In this document: piece by piece, positions 18,442-26,359 of the stretch | Numbering within the stretch: the first letter of the stretch is position 1 | Layout: every line of letters begins with the position of its first letter | NCBI GenBank assembly: GCA_007376405.1 | Contig: VMGD01000010.1 | Location: 1-41,436, forward strand | Direction: 5' to 3' | Origin: Microgenomates group bacterium Gr01-1014_7 | GTDB taxonomy: Bacteria; Patescibacteriota; Microgenomatia; Daviesbacterales; UBA10151 | DNA: 41,436 nucleotides | Notes under the pieces: generated by a model | Databases searched by the model: none | What the model saw: the letters and a program-made list of their open reading frames with translations, nothing else | Told to the model about the DNA's origin: nothing | Translations under genes and position numbers: made by a program

Positions 18442-18669
18442 TTAAACGTCTAATCCTTCCCTATAGCCAACACCCTCCAGGTTTTTAACAAAATCTAGGA
18501 TGTCTGCCCCAAAGTAAAGATAGTTTTTACCCACTTTCTTTGCTTTTAGACCATTTAGTTTTGAAAATTCACCCCAGAACTTAGGGGTCTTAATATGAAA
18601 AATGTGCATGGCTTCTTTTGTGGTAAAAAGAACATGCGGCACAATTAATTGTGGCTGTTTAGATAACAT
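18442..18669 (-). CDS. Excisionase/MerR-like HTH protein
   Basis: LFTTKEAMHIFHIKTPKFWGEFSKLNGLKAKKVGKNYLYFGADILDFVKNL. Confidence 0.6.
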   Translation of the reverse strand: MLSKQPQLIVPHVLFTTKEAMHIFHIKTPKFWGEFSKLNGLKAKKVGKNYLYFGADILDFVKNLEGVGYREGLDV

Positions 18670-18747
18670 GACTACAGGATAACGGGGACAATAGGGGGTT
18701 TGTCAAGTAGCAGTTTTAAGTATTATAGTCTTAGCCTCAAGTTGGTA

Positions 18748-18778
18748 CTTGACAAGAGGGTTTTTAGTTAGCGATACT
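18748..18778 (+). promoter_or_regulatory. Promoter P1 (31 bp, near-duplicate of P2)
   Basis: CTTGACAAGAGGGTTTTTAGTTAGCGATACT: TTGACA, 18-nt spacer, GATACT; 28/31 identical to P2. Confidence 0.65.
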
Positions 18779-18796
18779 ACTTATAGTTTCAGAATT

Positions 18797-18877
18797 AAGG
18801 CCTCTTTAAGCTAGGACTCACCTCCTGAAACTGCACTAGAAATGGTGCGGTGGGTTTTAGCTTCAAGGGGCTTTTTT
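18797..18877 (+). terminator. Long leader hairpin followed by T6
   Basis: Arms 18797-18822 and 18849-18874 (about 26 bp with G-U pairs and one mismatch), then a run of Ts. Confidence 0.6.
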
Positions 18878-18887
18878 GTGAAATAGA

Positions 18888-18926
18888 CCAGATAAGAGAT
18901 TTACACAGGTAAGTGCTTGTCTGGTT
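18888..18926 (+). terminator. Second leader hairpin followed by T6
   Basis: ACCAGATAAG...CTTGTCTGGT then TTTTTT. Confidence 0.6.
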
Positions 18927-19116
18927 TTTTAGTGGTTTGAGATTGGATTAGAGGGTAGAGGTCTTCTTGCTGATTGTACTTCTACCTTCTAACTCAATCT
19001 TAAATAGATTGAGGGTAAGAATTACGTCTCATGCCAGAGATAAGGAGGGGCAGAGTTTGCTGCTACTGCCCCGTCCTGAAGTTTACTGAAGATAAGTAAG
19101 AAAACAAAATAACAAT

Positions 19117-19737
19117 ATGGATAATACTATTATTAGTACAAATGATAACAGGACTCCTACCTTAAAAGTCAAGGTGGTCCCCTCAAAGAGATTTAAAACT
19201 TGCCTAAAATGCTACAGAAGTAAGACTAATAAAAATATCCCTCTAAAATTCATCAAAAACTACTGCCTGACTTGTCTTTATAAAATAATAGATTGTTTTG
19301 CTAAAGAGAACCCAAAACCAACCTGGTCACGTAAGTTTCACAGCTGCCAGGGTTGCGGAACTACTTCAAGAATACATCACTCTTTGGGATACTGCGAGCT
19401 GTGCTACGAAAAATTACCGAAAGTTAGGAAGGCTAGAAATAAATTACAGAAGAGATTCAGAGAAAGCGAAAGCTACAAAATAGCACTTTTAAAATATAGA
19501 AATTCTGAAAAGTATCAAGTAAACAAAAAAAGGCAGGCAGCACGGCTTCGTGCTAACTACATACCAAGGGTTAAAAAGGCATGCACTGGTTGTGGTGTAC
19601 CTAGTCTAAAAGAAGTTTGTGCAGAATGCCATTATAACCTCCCTGAAGTTAGGGAGAAGAGACGGTTCATTTGGAGGGAATGGTATAAAAGGCACCATCC
19701 AAGGAGTAGAAGTTATAAGAAGGAGGCCACAGAATGA
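19117..19737 (+). CDS. Multi-zinc-ribbon protein
   Basis: Three CxxC/CxxC modules: CLKCYR..CLTC, CQGCGTTSRIHHSLGYCELC, CTGCGVPSLKEVCAEC. Confidence 0.65.
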   Translation: MDNTIISTNDNRTPTLKVKVVPSKRFKTCLKCYRSKTNKNIPLKFIKNYCLTCLYKIIDCFAKENPKPTWSRKFHSCQGCGTTSRIHHSLGYCELCYEKLPKVRKARNKLQKRFRESESYKIALLKYRNSEKYQVNKKRQAARLRANYIPRVKKACTGCGVPSLKEVCAECHYNLPEVREKRRFIWREWYKRHHPRSRSYKKEATE

Positions 19738-20024
19738 AGGGATTTTTTAATATTTTAAAACTAAAAGAAATTACATTATTAAAACATCTGAAGGCTTTAC
19801 TTGACGCCCCTGAGGTGCGGAGGATGAATGGGAAAAAATGGGTAGTTAAAACCTACAGTCAATGGGCGCAGTGTCTCCCTGAGTGGAATTTGTGGACAAT
19901 CAGAAGAACAATTTATAAATTAGAGGCAAAAAATATCATTTTGAGTCATAGCTTTAATAAGAAGATATACGATTTTACTAAATGGTATCGCTTGAGCAAG
20001 AAGGGAGAGGAGCTTTTAAAATGA
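19734..20024 (+). CDS. Small winged-helix-like protein
   Basis: WVVKTYSQWAQCLPEWNLWTIRRTIYKLEAKNIILS; ATGA overlap with previous ORF. Confidence 0.6.
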   Translation: MKGFFNILKLKEITLLKHLKALLDAPEVRRMNGKKWVVKTYSQWAQCLPEWNLWTIRRTIYKLEAKNIILSHSFNKKIYDFTKWYRLSKKGEELLK

Positions 20025-20914
20025 GAGTGACAAATTACCAGAAAGAAATACGGGAGCTAGGAGGTTCCAGGCCAATTGCCTATGACCCAGCTTTATCAGC
20101 AGTAACAGGAAGTGTTAAAACTGGACTGTTTTTGTCGCAATTATTATTCTGGGCAGGGTTGGGTCGGGATAAGGAATGGACTTTTAAAACAATAGCTGAA
20201 ATCAAACAAGAAATTGGATTGTCACGGGATGAACAGGATGTATGTATCAGCAAATTGAAGGCAAAGGGCATTATTTCCACCGCCAGAAAAGGGATACCAG
20301 GAAAACGACATTTTAGAGTCAACTTTTTAGTCCTATCTGAACTCATAAAAGTGTACACATCACATTGTGGGAAACCCACAAACAACATTGTGGCAAACCC
20401 ACAATGTATTACAGAGAATACTTCAGAGAAAAAAGAAATATATATAAAAAGAAAAAATATAAAAAAACAATTTAAAAAGCAAGAAAAAACAAATACATAC
20501 ATACACACTCCAACCAGTGTGCCTTTACGGAATCCGACATTGCCGACACGAACAAAAGGCGAAGCCATAATATCATCAAAGCCTATAGTACCTAATTCTA
20601 CAGGCACACTTGAGGCTGGGCTCACCCCCCTTCCAGCGGATGCACTCTGGGAGATAGCTGGTAAGTTAAATGTTAGATATGAAGATGTTACAGAAACTTA
20701 TAACAATCTTCTTGCAGACCTAGAGGGTGAGAATAGATACAAAACAAAAAACATCAATCTTACCTTACACAAGTGGTTAAAAATTAATCTAGCAAAAGCA
20801 TATATACGACCTATGGAGGAGCTCCAGCGCCTAGCCTGGACAATTTCTAAACCTTCTTTAGTTGCCAAAGACAGAGCCCAGACCAGACGCATGGTTGAGA
20901 TGGGATTACTTTAA
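20021..20914 (+). CDS. Winged-helix replication-type protein
   Basis: SVKTGLFLSQLLFWAGLGRDKEWTFKTIAEIKQEIGLSRDEQDVCISKLKAKGIIS; real start at ATG 20021 overlapping the previous stop. Confidence 0.65.
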   Translation: MRVTNYQKEIRELGGSRPIAYDPALSAVTGSVKTGLFLSQLLFWAGLGRDKEWTFKTIAEIKQEIGLSRDEQDVCISKLKAKGIISTARKGIPGKRHFRVNFLVLSELIKVYTSHCGKPTNNIVANPQCITENTSEKKEIYIKRKNIKKQFKKQEKTNTYIHTPTSVPLRNPTLPTRTKGEAIISSKPIVPNSTGTLEAGLTPLPADALWEIAGKLNVRYEDVTETYNNLLADLEGENRYKTKNINLTLHKWLKINLAKAYIRPMEELQRLAWTISKPSLVAKDRAQTRRMVEMGLL

Positions 20915-20966
20915 ATATGAATAAATTCTCAAACTTAGGCAATTCAAAATATAAAAAGAAAGTGAG

Positions 20967-21386
20967 GTGAAAAAAATGACTGAAGAAGTAAAAAACTTAA
21001 AAAAACAACTTGCCAGAGTAAAAGACAGGGAAAGAAAAAGAGTTAAGTTTGGTTATACCAATACAAAGACTAATGGGACTTATGGTGAATTTTTAGTATT
21101 AGACATGCTTGAAGGGTCAAAGTTAAAGAGAAAACCAACCTATGACATTAAGGCAGCTGATGGGGCAAAAGTAGAAGTTAAAACCAGTTGTTTCCATGCA
21201 GACAGAAAAGCCTGGGAGTTCCAGCTTAAAGAGAAACAGCAAAGAGCAGATGTCCTAACTTTAATTTGCTTGAACCAGGAGAATAAACTGGGGAGACGAT
21301 ATGATATCCCACCTAAGGAATTAGGCATGCAGAATTTGTGGTTGTGTGAAGGTACAGACAGATTTGAAGCTTATAGGGTTATTTAA
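20967..21386 (+). CDS. PD-(D/E)XK nuclease-like protein
   Basis: YGEFLVLDML...PTYDIKAADGAKVEVKTSCFH: E...D...ExK arrangement. Confidence 0.55.
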   Translation: MKKMTEEVKNLKKQLARVKDRERKRVKFGYTNTKTNGTYGEFLVLDMLEGSKLKRKPTYDIKAADGAKVEVKTSCFHADRKAWEFQLKEKQQRADVLTLICLNQENKLGRRYDIPPKELGMQNLWLCEGTDRFEAYRVI

Positions 21387-21389
21387 TAT

Positions 21390-21593
21390 ATGAGTATTAT
21401 TTTAAGACTAAAACCAGGAGAGAATCAGAACTCCCTCTTAAAACGCTTTAAATACCAGGTGAAGAATGAGTTAGTAATAGAAGAGGCACGGGCAAGAATG
21501 GCTTATGTTAAACCTTCCCAGGTTAAACAGGAAAAATTAAAAGAGAAAAAAAGAAAGATAAGAGAGTTTAAAAGAGAATTAGACAAGGTTTAA
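21390..21593 (+). CDS. Small basic protein
   Basis: 67 aa, Lys/Arg/Glu-rich. Confidence 0.45.
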   Translation: MSIILRLKPGENQNSLLKRFKYQVKNELVIEEARARMAYVKPSQVKQEKLKEKKRKIREFKRELDKV

Positions 21594-21599
21594 AAGATT

Positions 21600-21633
21600 G
21601 CCACCTGGTTTATTCTGGGTGGCTTTTCTTTTT
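21600..21633 (+). terminator. Intrinsic terminator of the plus-strand operon
   Basis: GCCACC...GGTGGC followed by TTTTCTTTTT. Confidence 0.65.
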
Positions 21634-21785
21634 CCCCACCTCGCTCACCCATTTTTATTTTCCAGCCTCAGGGGTGAAGCTATAGGCAGGATAAGGTTTC
21701 TGACATGATTTTGACCCCCTACAGCCCCTTCTACAGAGGCACAAATATAGACACTCCAACCTGTAGGCTCAAGAGATAAACCTAT

Positions 21786-21814
21786 TTGACAAGACAAAGA
21801 ATTTAGATTATATT
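21786..21814 (+). promoter_or_regulatory. Promoter P3 for the recombinase operon
   Basis: TTGACA - 17 nt - TATATT; shares TTGACAAGA with P1 and P2. Confidence 0.65.
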
Positions 21815-21861
21815 TAACAAGTTCACGAGTATTAGATTTTAAGTGTTACCACATTAGTAAA

Positions 21862-21906
21862 TAATTTTAGGAACTGGGAAGTACCTTAGAAACCAGCCTA
21901 AAATTA
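21862..21906 (+). promoter_or_regulatory. Leader hairpin abutting the start codon
   Basis: TAATTTTAGG-aa-CTGG ... CCAG-CCTAAAATTA; 3' arm ends at the A of ATG 21906. Confidence 0.5.
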
Positions 21907-22121
21907 TGGAAGAGAAACAATATCTAACTGAGGACGAAGCAAAAGAATTACCCTTCATTCCCCTACCCAAAGAATTAGAAAGCCTTCCATTACTACCCAA
22001 AGAGCAAGAAGAAACCATGCGTACTCTGGCCCGCCACGCAATTAGCATCATGCTAGAACGATACAGAAATGATCCCTTGAAAACCTCTTCAAAAAGGCCT
22101 AATGTGGAGGTAAGAAAATGA
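21906..22121 (+). CDS. Small acidic protein upstream of recombinase
   Basis: 71 aa, ATGA overlap with the recombinase start. Confidence 0.55.
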   Translation: MEEKQYLTEDEAKELPFIPLPKELESLPLLPKEQEETMRTLARHAISIMLERYRNDPLKTSSKRPNVEVRK

Positions 22122-23938
22122 GCAACGAGCAGATGAAGTATGCCATTGATTGCAGCCGTGTTTCTGACTCCCGCAATGCTGGAGATACTCACGAAAGACA
22201 AGAAGAACAGTCAAAACTTGTTAAACTTCGTGTTGAATCTCAATACAACTGTAAAATCGAAATTGTTAAGACTTTCGAAATAACAAAATCTGCAACTGTA
22301 GCTTTTGAAATTCAACCGTTATTAGAACCCCTTAAATTCTGTGAGGAATGGAATAAAAATAATCCAGACAAGAGAATTGAATTTGCTTTCTTTAGAAGCA
22401 TTGACAGGTTGACCAGGGGTGGGGCTGTAATTTATGGTCAACTAACTGCATTATTTGCAGAAATTGGAATAACAATTCTTGATGCCTGGGGTGTAATTGG
22501 AACTTCCAAAATAAATACCCTTGAGTATCTTGGAGTTGATTATAAGTGGTCAATCTATAACCCTTCATTCGTAAATCAATTAATTACTGCTGAAGGTGCA
22601 AAAGACTCAGTCAGAATTTCTTTAAGCAGTATGATAGGTGCAGAGATTAAATATGTGAGGATGGGGTATTCAGTCGGACCCTCACATGTGGGGTTAAGGA
22701 ATGAAAAAATAGACACTTCTAGCGGTAGGAGAGTTGTTGAAGTTCCAGACGAACATTCTAAACATTTTAACTGGTTTAAGATGATGTATGAGGATTCAGC
22801 AAGTAGAAATTATTCAAACGAAGAGATAACTACCAGATTAAACCAGGATGGCTTTTTAACACCCAAAACAAAAATCCATGATAAAACTGACCCAAACAAT
22901 ATAATTGGATTCAAGGGTGGTATTCCTCTTGATGTAGAGCAAATGCTTAGGTATAGAGAGAATCCAATTTATGCAGGAGTAAATGTTGAAAAATGGACTG
23001 ATGCAGCAAACCACAGAACCACAAAAAGAGAAGAATACAAAGCATTAAAATTATATTCCCCAGGCTTCCCAGGTCTGGTTAGTACAGAATTATGGAATGC
23101 AGCCAATAAAGGCAGATGGGAGATTATAGAAAACGGAGCTGAAGTTTTTGTGGTCCGTGATGAAGGATTTTCTCCCCATCCCAGAAGAGACGATATAGAA
23201 ACTGTTTTCCCCTGGAAGTTCTTTCTTGACCCAAACTGTAGACAACCCCTCAACGCATACGACACCACAAAAAAGAATGGTAAAAAGTATGGTGCTTATG
23301 GTTGTCATGGACCACATAGAGCAAAAAAGTTTGGAAAGCATTACTTCAGAGTTACTACTAAGGAGATGGACAAAACAGTCAAAAAGTTCATAAAAAACCT
23401 TAAGTTTAAGGATGAAGTAATTATGCACTGGAAAAAATATCTAATTGAGGAGTGGAATTCAATGCTACTTAAAGCAAAGAAAAAATCACAGTCTACTCAA
23501 GAGAAGGTAACAGAACTTGAACAGATAGAAATAATGTGGAGAGAGAAATTCAAGTGGGCAAGCACTCAAGAAGGTTTCAGAACCATTGAGGAAGAATTAA
23601 GTAAACTTGCCATTGAGAAAGCAAAGGCCTTGAATAATAGAGAAGAGAAAGAGTTAAAAGCATTAGACGTTCAAACTGCGGTTAATTTCTGCGGTTACTT
23701 TTTTGAGAATATGGAAGACCTTATCCTGGGACACTCAAACCCACTTAAGAGAGGTGCAATGTTGAAGGTTATTTTTAAAGAAATACCTACTTATACTGAA
23801 TTAAAAGAAGGACGGGCACAATTAGAAGACTGCGTGGAGTATATAGCCACGCATAAAGTTCGTAAATCTAACGTCTGTGACCCGACAGGGATTCGAACCC
23901 TGGACCAAGAGATTAAAAGTCTCCTGCTCTACCACTGA
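22118..23938 (+). CDS. Large serine recombinase (integrase)
   Basis: N-terminal YAIDCSRVSDSRNAGDTHERQEEQ, FRSIDRLTRGG, recombinase domain NYSNEEITTRLNQDGFLTPKT..., coiled-coil C-terminus. Confidence 0.85.
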   Translation: MSNEQMKYAIDCSRVSDSRNAGDTHERQEEQSKLVKLRVESQYNCKIEIVKTFEITKSATVAFEIQPLLEPLKFCEEWNKNNPDKRIEFAFFRSIDRLTRGGAVIYGQLTALFAEIGITILDAWGVIGTSKINTLEYLGVDYKWSIYNPSFVNQLITAEGAKDSVRISLSSMIGAEIKYVRMGYSVGPSHVGLRNEKIDTSSGRRVVEVPDEHSKHFNWFKMMYEDSASRNYSNEEITTRLNQDGFLTPKTKIHDKTDPNNIIGFKGGIPLDVEQMLRYRENPIYAGVNVEKWTDAANHRTTKREEYKALKLYSPGFPGLVSTELWNAANKGRWEIIENGAEVFVVRDEGFSPHPRRDDIETVFPWKFFLDPNCRQPLNAYDTTKKNGKKYGAYGCHGPHRAKKFGKHYFRVTTKEMDKTVKKFIKNLKFKDEVIMHWKKYLIEEWNSMLLKAKKKSQSTQEKVTELEQIEIMWREKFKWASTQEGFRTIEEELSKLAIEKAKALNNREEKELKALDVQTAVNFCGYFFENMEDLILGHSNPLKRGAMLKVIFKEIPTYTELKEGRAQLEDCVEYIATHKVRKSNVCDPTGIRTLDQEIKSLLLYH

Positions 23939-23949
23939 GCTATCGGGCC
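23878..23949 (-). tRNA. tRNA-Lys (anticodon TTT)
   Basis: Minus strand GGCCCGATAGCTCAGTGGTAGAGCAGGAGACTTTTAATCTCTTGGTCCAGGGTTCGAATCCCTGTCGGGTCA folds as cloverleaf. Confidence 0.93.
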
Positions 23950-23992
23950 ACCCCAGTATTATACGATTTTATGGTAAACTTTTCACCATATT

Positions 23993-24625
23993 ATGCCTTC
24001 TGTATTTTTTACTTTAATATTGGGTTTTATTCTGGGGATTAAACATGCTTTTGAGCCGGATCATCTGATTGCCGTATCAACTATTGTGGTTGATCAAAAA
24101 AATCCCCTAAAAGCTGCCTTAGTTGGCACTTTCTGGGGCCTGGGTCACACCACCACTCTTTTTATTACCGGAGTTTTAGTTTTGCTGCTTAAACTGTCAA
24201 TTCCGGAAAGAGTTAGCTTAACCTTTGAATTTTTCGCAGGAGTGATGCTTATTATTTTAGGGGCAAGGGCAATCCAAAGAGGAAGGGTTATCCTGAATTT
24301 TCATCAGGAAAAACCTACTCACCGAAAACATCATGTTTCCTTTTTTATCGGCACTGTCCACGGCCTGGCCGGAACCGGAGCAGTAATGCTTTTGGTTTTA
24401 TCCACCATTCCTTCACTCATGCAAGGCTTGTACTACATTTTACTTTTTGGGCTTGGGTCCACTTTGGGAATGACAGCCATGAGTTTTCTTTTGGGGCTAC
24501 CTTTTCATTTTGCAGGTAAATTCCCTAAAACAGAAAGCTATCTTCGCCTCCTTGCCGGAATTTTAAGCATCATCTTTGGAATATTTATTATCTATAAAAT
24601 TACAAAAGTATTATCTGCGCTTTGA
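23993..24625 (+). CDS. NicO/UreH-like membrane transporter
   Basis: HAFEPDHLIAVSTIV (HX4DH) and GTFWGLGHTTTLF, about 6 TM. Confidence 0.75.
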   Translation: MPSVFFTLILGFILGIKHAFEPDHLIAVSTIVVDQKNPLKAALVGTFWGLGHTTTLFITGVLVLLLKLSIPERVSLTFEFFAGVMLIILGARAIQRGRVILNFHQEKPTHRKHHVSFFIGTVHGLAGTGAVMLLVLSTIPSLMQGLYYILLFGLGSTLGMTAMSFLLGLPFHFAGKFPKTESYLRLLAGILSIIFGIFIIYKITKVLSAL

Positions 24626-24720
24626 GAGTTTGGTGCGCGTGTGTATTGAAAGAAGAATGGCAAAAGTTAAGGCAACTATTGCCATTACGGTAATCCAGCT
24701 GTTAAATATATCTGCAAAAT

Positions 24721-24924
24721 TCATAAATTCTCCTTAACACTTTCAATCTTAAGCGACAGATACAAAAATGTCAACCCAACCAGAATACCCATTAGAAAAG
24801 AAATTAGATTTACGAAACTGGAAATCGCCGGAGCTGCAACTGAAGCTAGAACTAAACCCTTAGCCATATCCGCACAAAAATCGGACAACCTATTTAGTTG
24901 ATTGTTAGTAAAGTGAAAATCCAT
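24721..24924 (-). CDS. Small membrane protein
   Basis: 67 aa, one to two TM segments. Confidence 0.4.
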   Translation of the reverse strand: MDFHFTNNQLNRLSDFCADMAKGLVLASVAAPAISSFVNLISFLMGILVGLTFLYLSLKIESVKENL

Positions 24925-24968
24925 TGAGATAATTATATATTATTGTTGAATAATATATACTCAAGGTT

Positions 24969-25655
24969 ATGAAAATTGTTTTATTTGATATAGACGATAC
25001 CCTTTTGGTTTGCGGCAATGAAACAAATGTTAATGCCTCCCGTAAAATGTTTAAGCAGGTTTTTGAAATAGATGCAGACGAAGACATGATAGATAATAAG
25101 GGCAAAACCGATAAACAAATTATTGGGGAAGTTGTTGCGCTGGTAAAAGGATGCAGCAGTATTGACGAAGTAAAAATTCCTTCTGAAGCATTTCAAGTGT
25201 GGGCAGAAACGCTGGAAGATTTGCTAAATTTACATCCGGCCAGGATTTTACCCGGTATCACAGAACTGCTGGATGCATTATCAAAAAAAGCAAACGTTTT
25301 ATTGGGCCTACTCACAGGTAATTCCCCGTCTAGAGCTAAAATAAAATTGGAAAATACAAAATTAGAAAAATATTTTAAAGACAAAAGCGGTTTGATAGGG
25401 GCATTTGGAGATATTACTAATATAAGAGCTGATTTAATAAGAATTACTAAAGAAAAATACAGAGGGTATACCCATATAATTATTGATGATTCTTTAATCG
25501 GGGCCAAAATGGCCAAAGACAGTAATGTGGAGTCTATTCTGGTAGCAACAGGCAATGCTTCCGCAGAAGAACTTAAAGAATATTCAGATTATGTTTTTCC
25601 GGATTTTGGGGAGGGTAGGTGGAGAGAGGCAGTGGAAGTTATAGAAAATATTTAA
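24969..25655 (+). CDS. HAD-superfamily hydrolase
   Basis: MKIVLFDIDDTLLV (DxDxT), LLTGN, IIIDDS. Confidence 0.9.
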   Translation: MKIVLFDIDDTLLVCGNETNVNASRKMFKQVFEIDADEDMIDNKGKTDKQIIGEVVALVKGCSSIDEVKIPSEAFQVWAETLEDLLNLHPARILPGITELLDALSKKANVLLGLLTGNSPSRAKIKLENTKLEKYFKDKSGLIGAFGDITNIRADLIRITKEKYRGYTHIIIDDSLIGAKMAKDSNVESILVATGNASAEELKEYSDYVFPDFGEGRWREAVEVIENI

Positions 25656-25747
25656 TCAATTTCTGTGTTTTACGCTTACACCTCTCAGGTGTAAACCTAG
25701 AAAATTATATAATCCTTTTTGTGCTATGATTTTAAGCGTTAGTATTT

Positions 25748-26221
25748 ATGAAAATGATTGGACTCTTACTTTTAACGCTAGGGTTTATTTTTATAGCAAC
25801 TATTTTATTTATTGGAACATATAGAACCTGGAAAACCCAAACCAGTCCTAATCAAGCTCTCTTTATATCTGGTAGCGCTCCTATGGCGCTTCCTAATGGC
25901 TTTTATTCAGGAAAAGTGACTGGGTTAAAAACAAACTGGCAGGGTAAAAAGTTCAATTCCAAAAGCAAAACCGGAATAAACATTTTTAAAAAAGAAGGTA
26001 AACAAATTGAGCTTTACCCCTTTAAAATTTATATGGCAGCGGGGTTGCAGGATAATATAGAAGTTTTAAGGATTGACTATAATCTCCCGGAAAATCCGCT
26101 CTGGGTTAGATTTGTGAAAGATGAAATCGTAGAAACCGGGGAGGATAAATTTTTAGGCAAAATTCACCTTACTGTAATTCCCGGTCTCCCTGTTTCTGTA
26201 GGCTACTTTAGCTTATTCTGA
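25748..26221 (+). CDS. Membrane-anchored hypothetical protein
   Basis: N-terminal TM, 157 aa. Confidence 0.6.
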   Translation: MKMIGLLLLTLGFIFIATILFIGTYRTWKTQTSPNQALFISGSAPMALPNGFYSGKVTGLKTNWQGKKFNSKSKTGINIFKKEGKQIELYPFKIYMAAGLQDNIEVLRIDYNLPENPLWVRFVKDEIVETGEDKFLGKIHLTVIPGLPVSVGYFSLF

Positions 26222-26240
26222 CAGGCTAAACTGGTACTTG

Positions 26241-26314
26241 TACCGCGTACGGGAGTCGAACCCGTGATTTCCGGGATGAAAGCCCGATGTCCTAGGCCAC
26301 TAGACGAACGCGGC
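26241..26314 (-). tRNA. tRNA-Glu (anticodon TTC)
   Basis: Minus strand GCCGCGTTCGTCTAGTGGCCTAGGACATCGGGCTTTCATCCCGGAAATCACGGGTTCGACTCCCGTACGCGGTA. Confidence 0.92.
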
Positions 26315-26359
26315 AAACTCTAAAATTATACTTGAATTAGGAATACTTCTCAAGAAGAA

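Noticed and set aside
20080-20625. 181-aa minus-strand ORF
   Set aside because: Antisense to the replication-type gene with better coding character and operon overlap.
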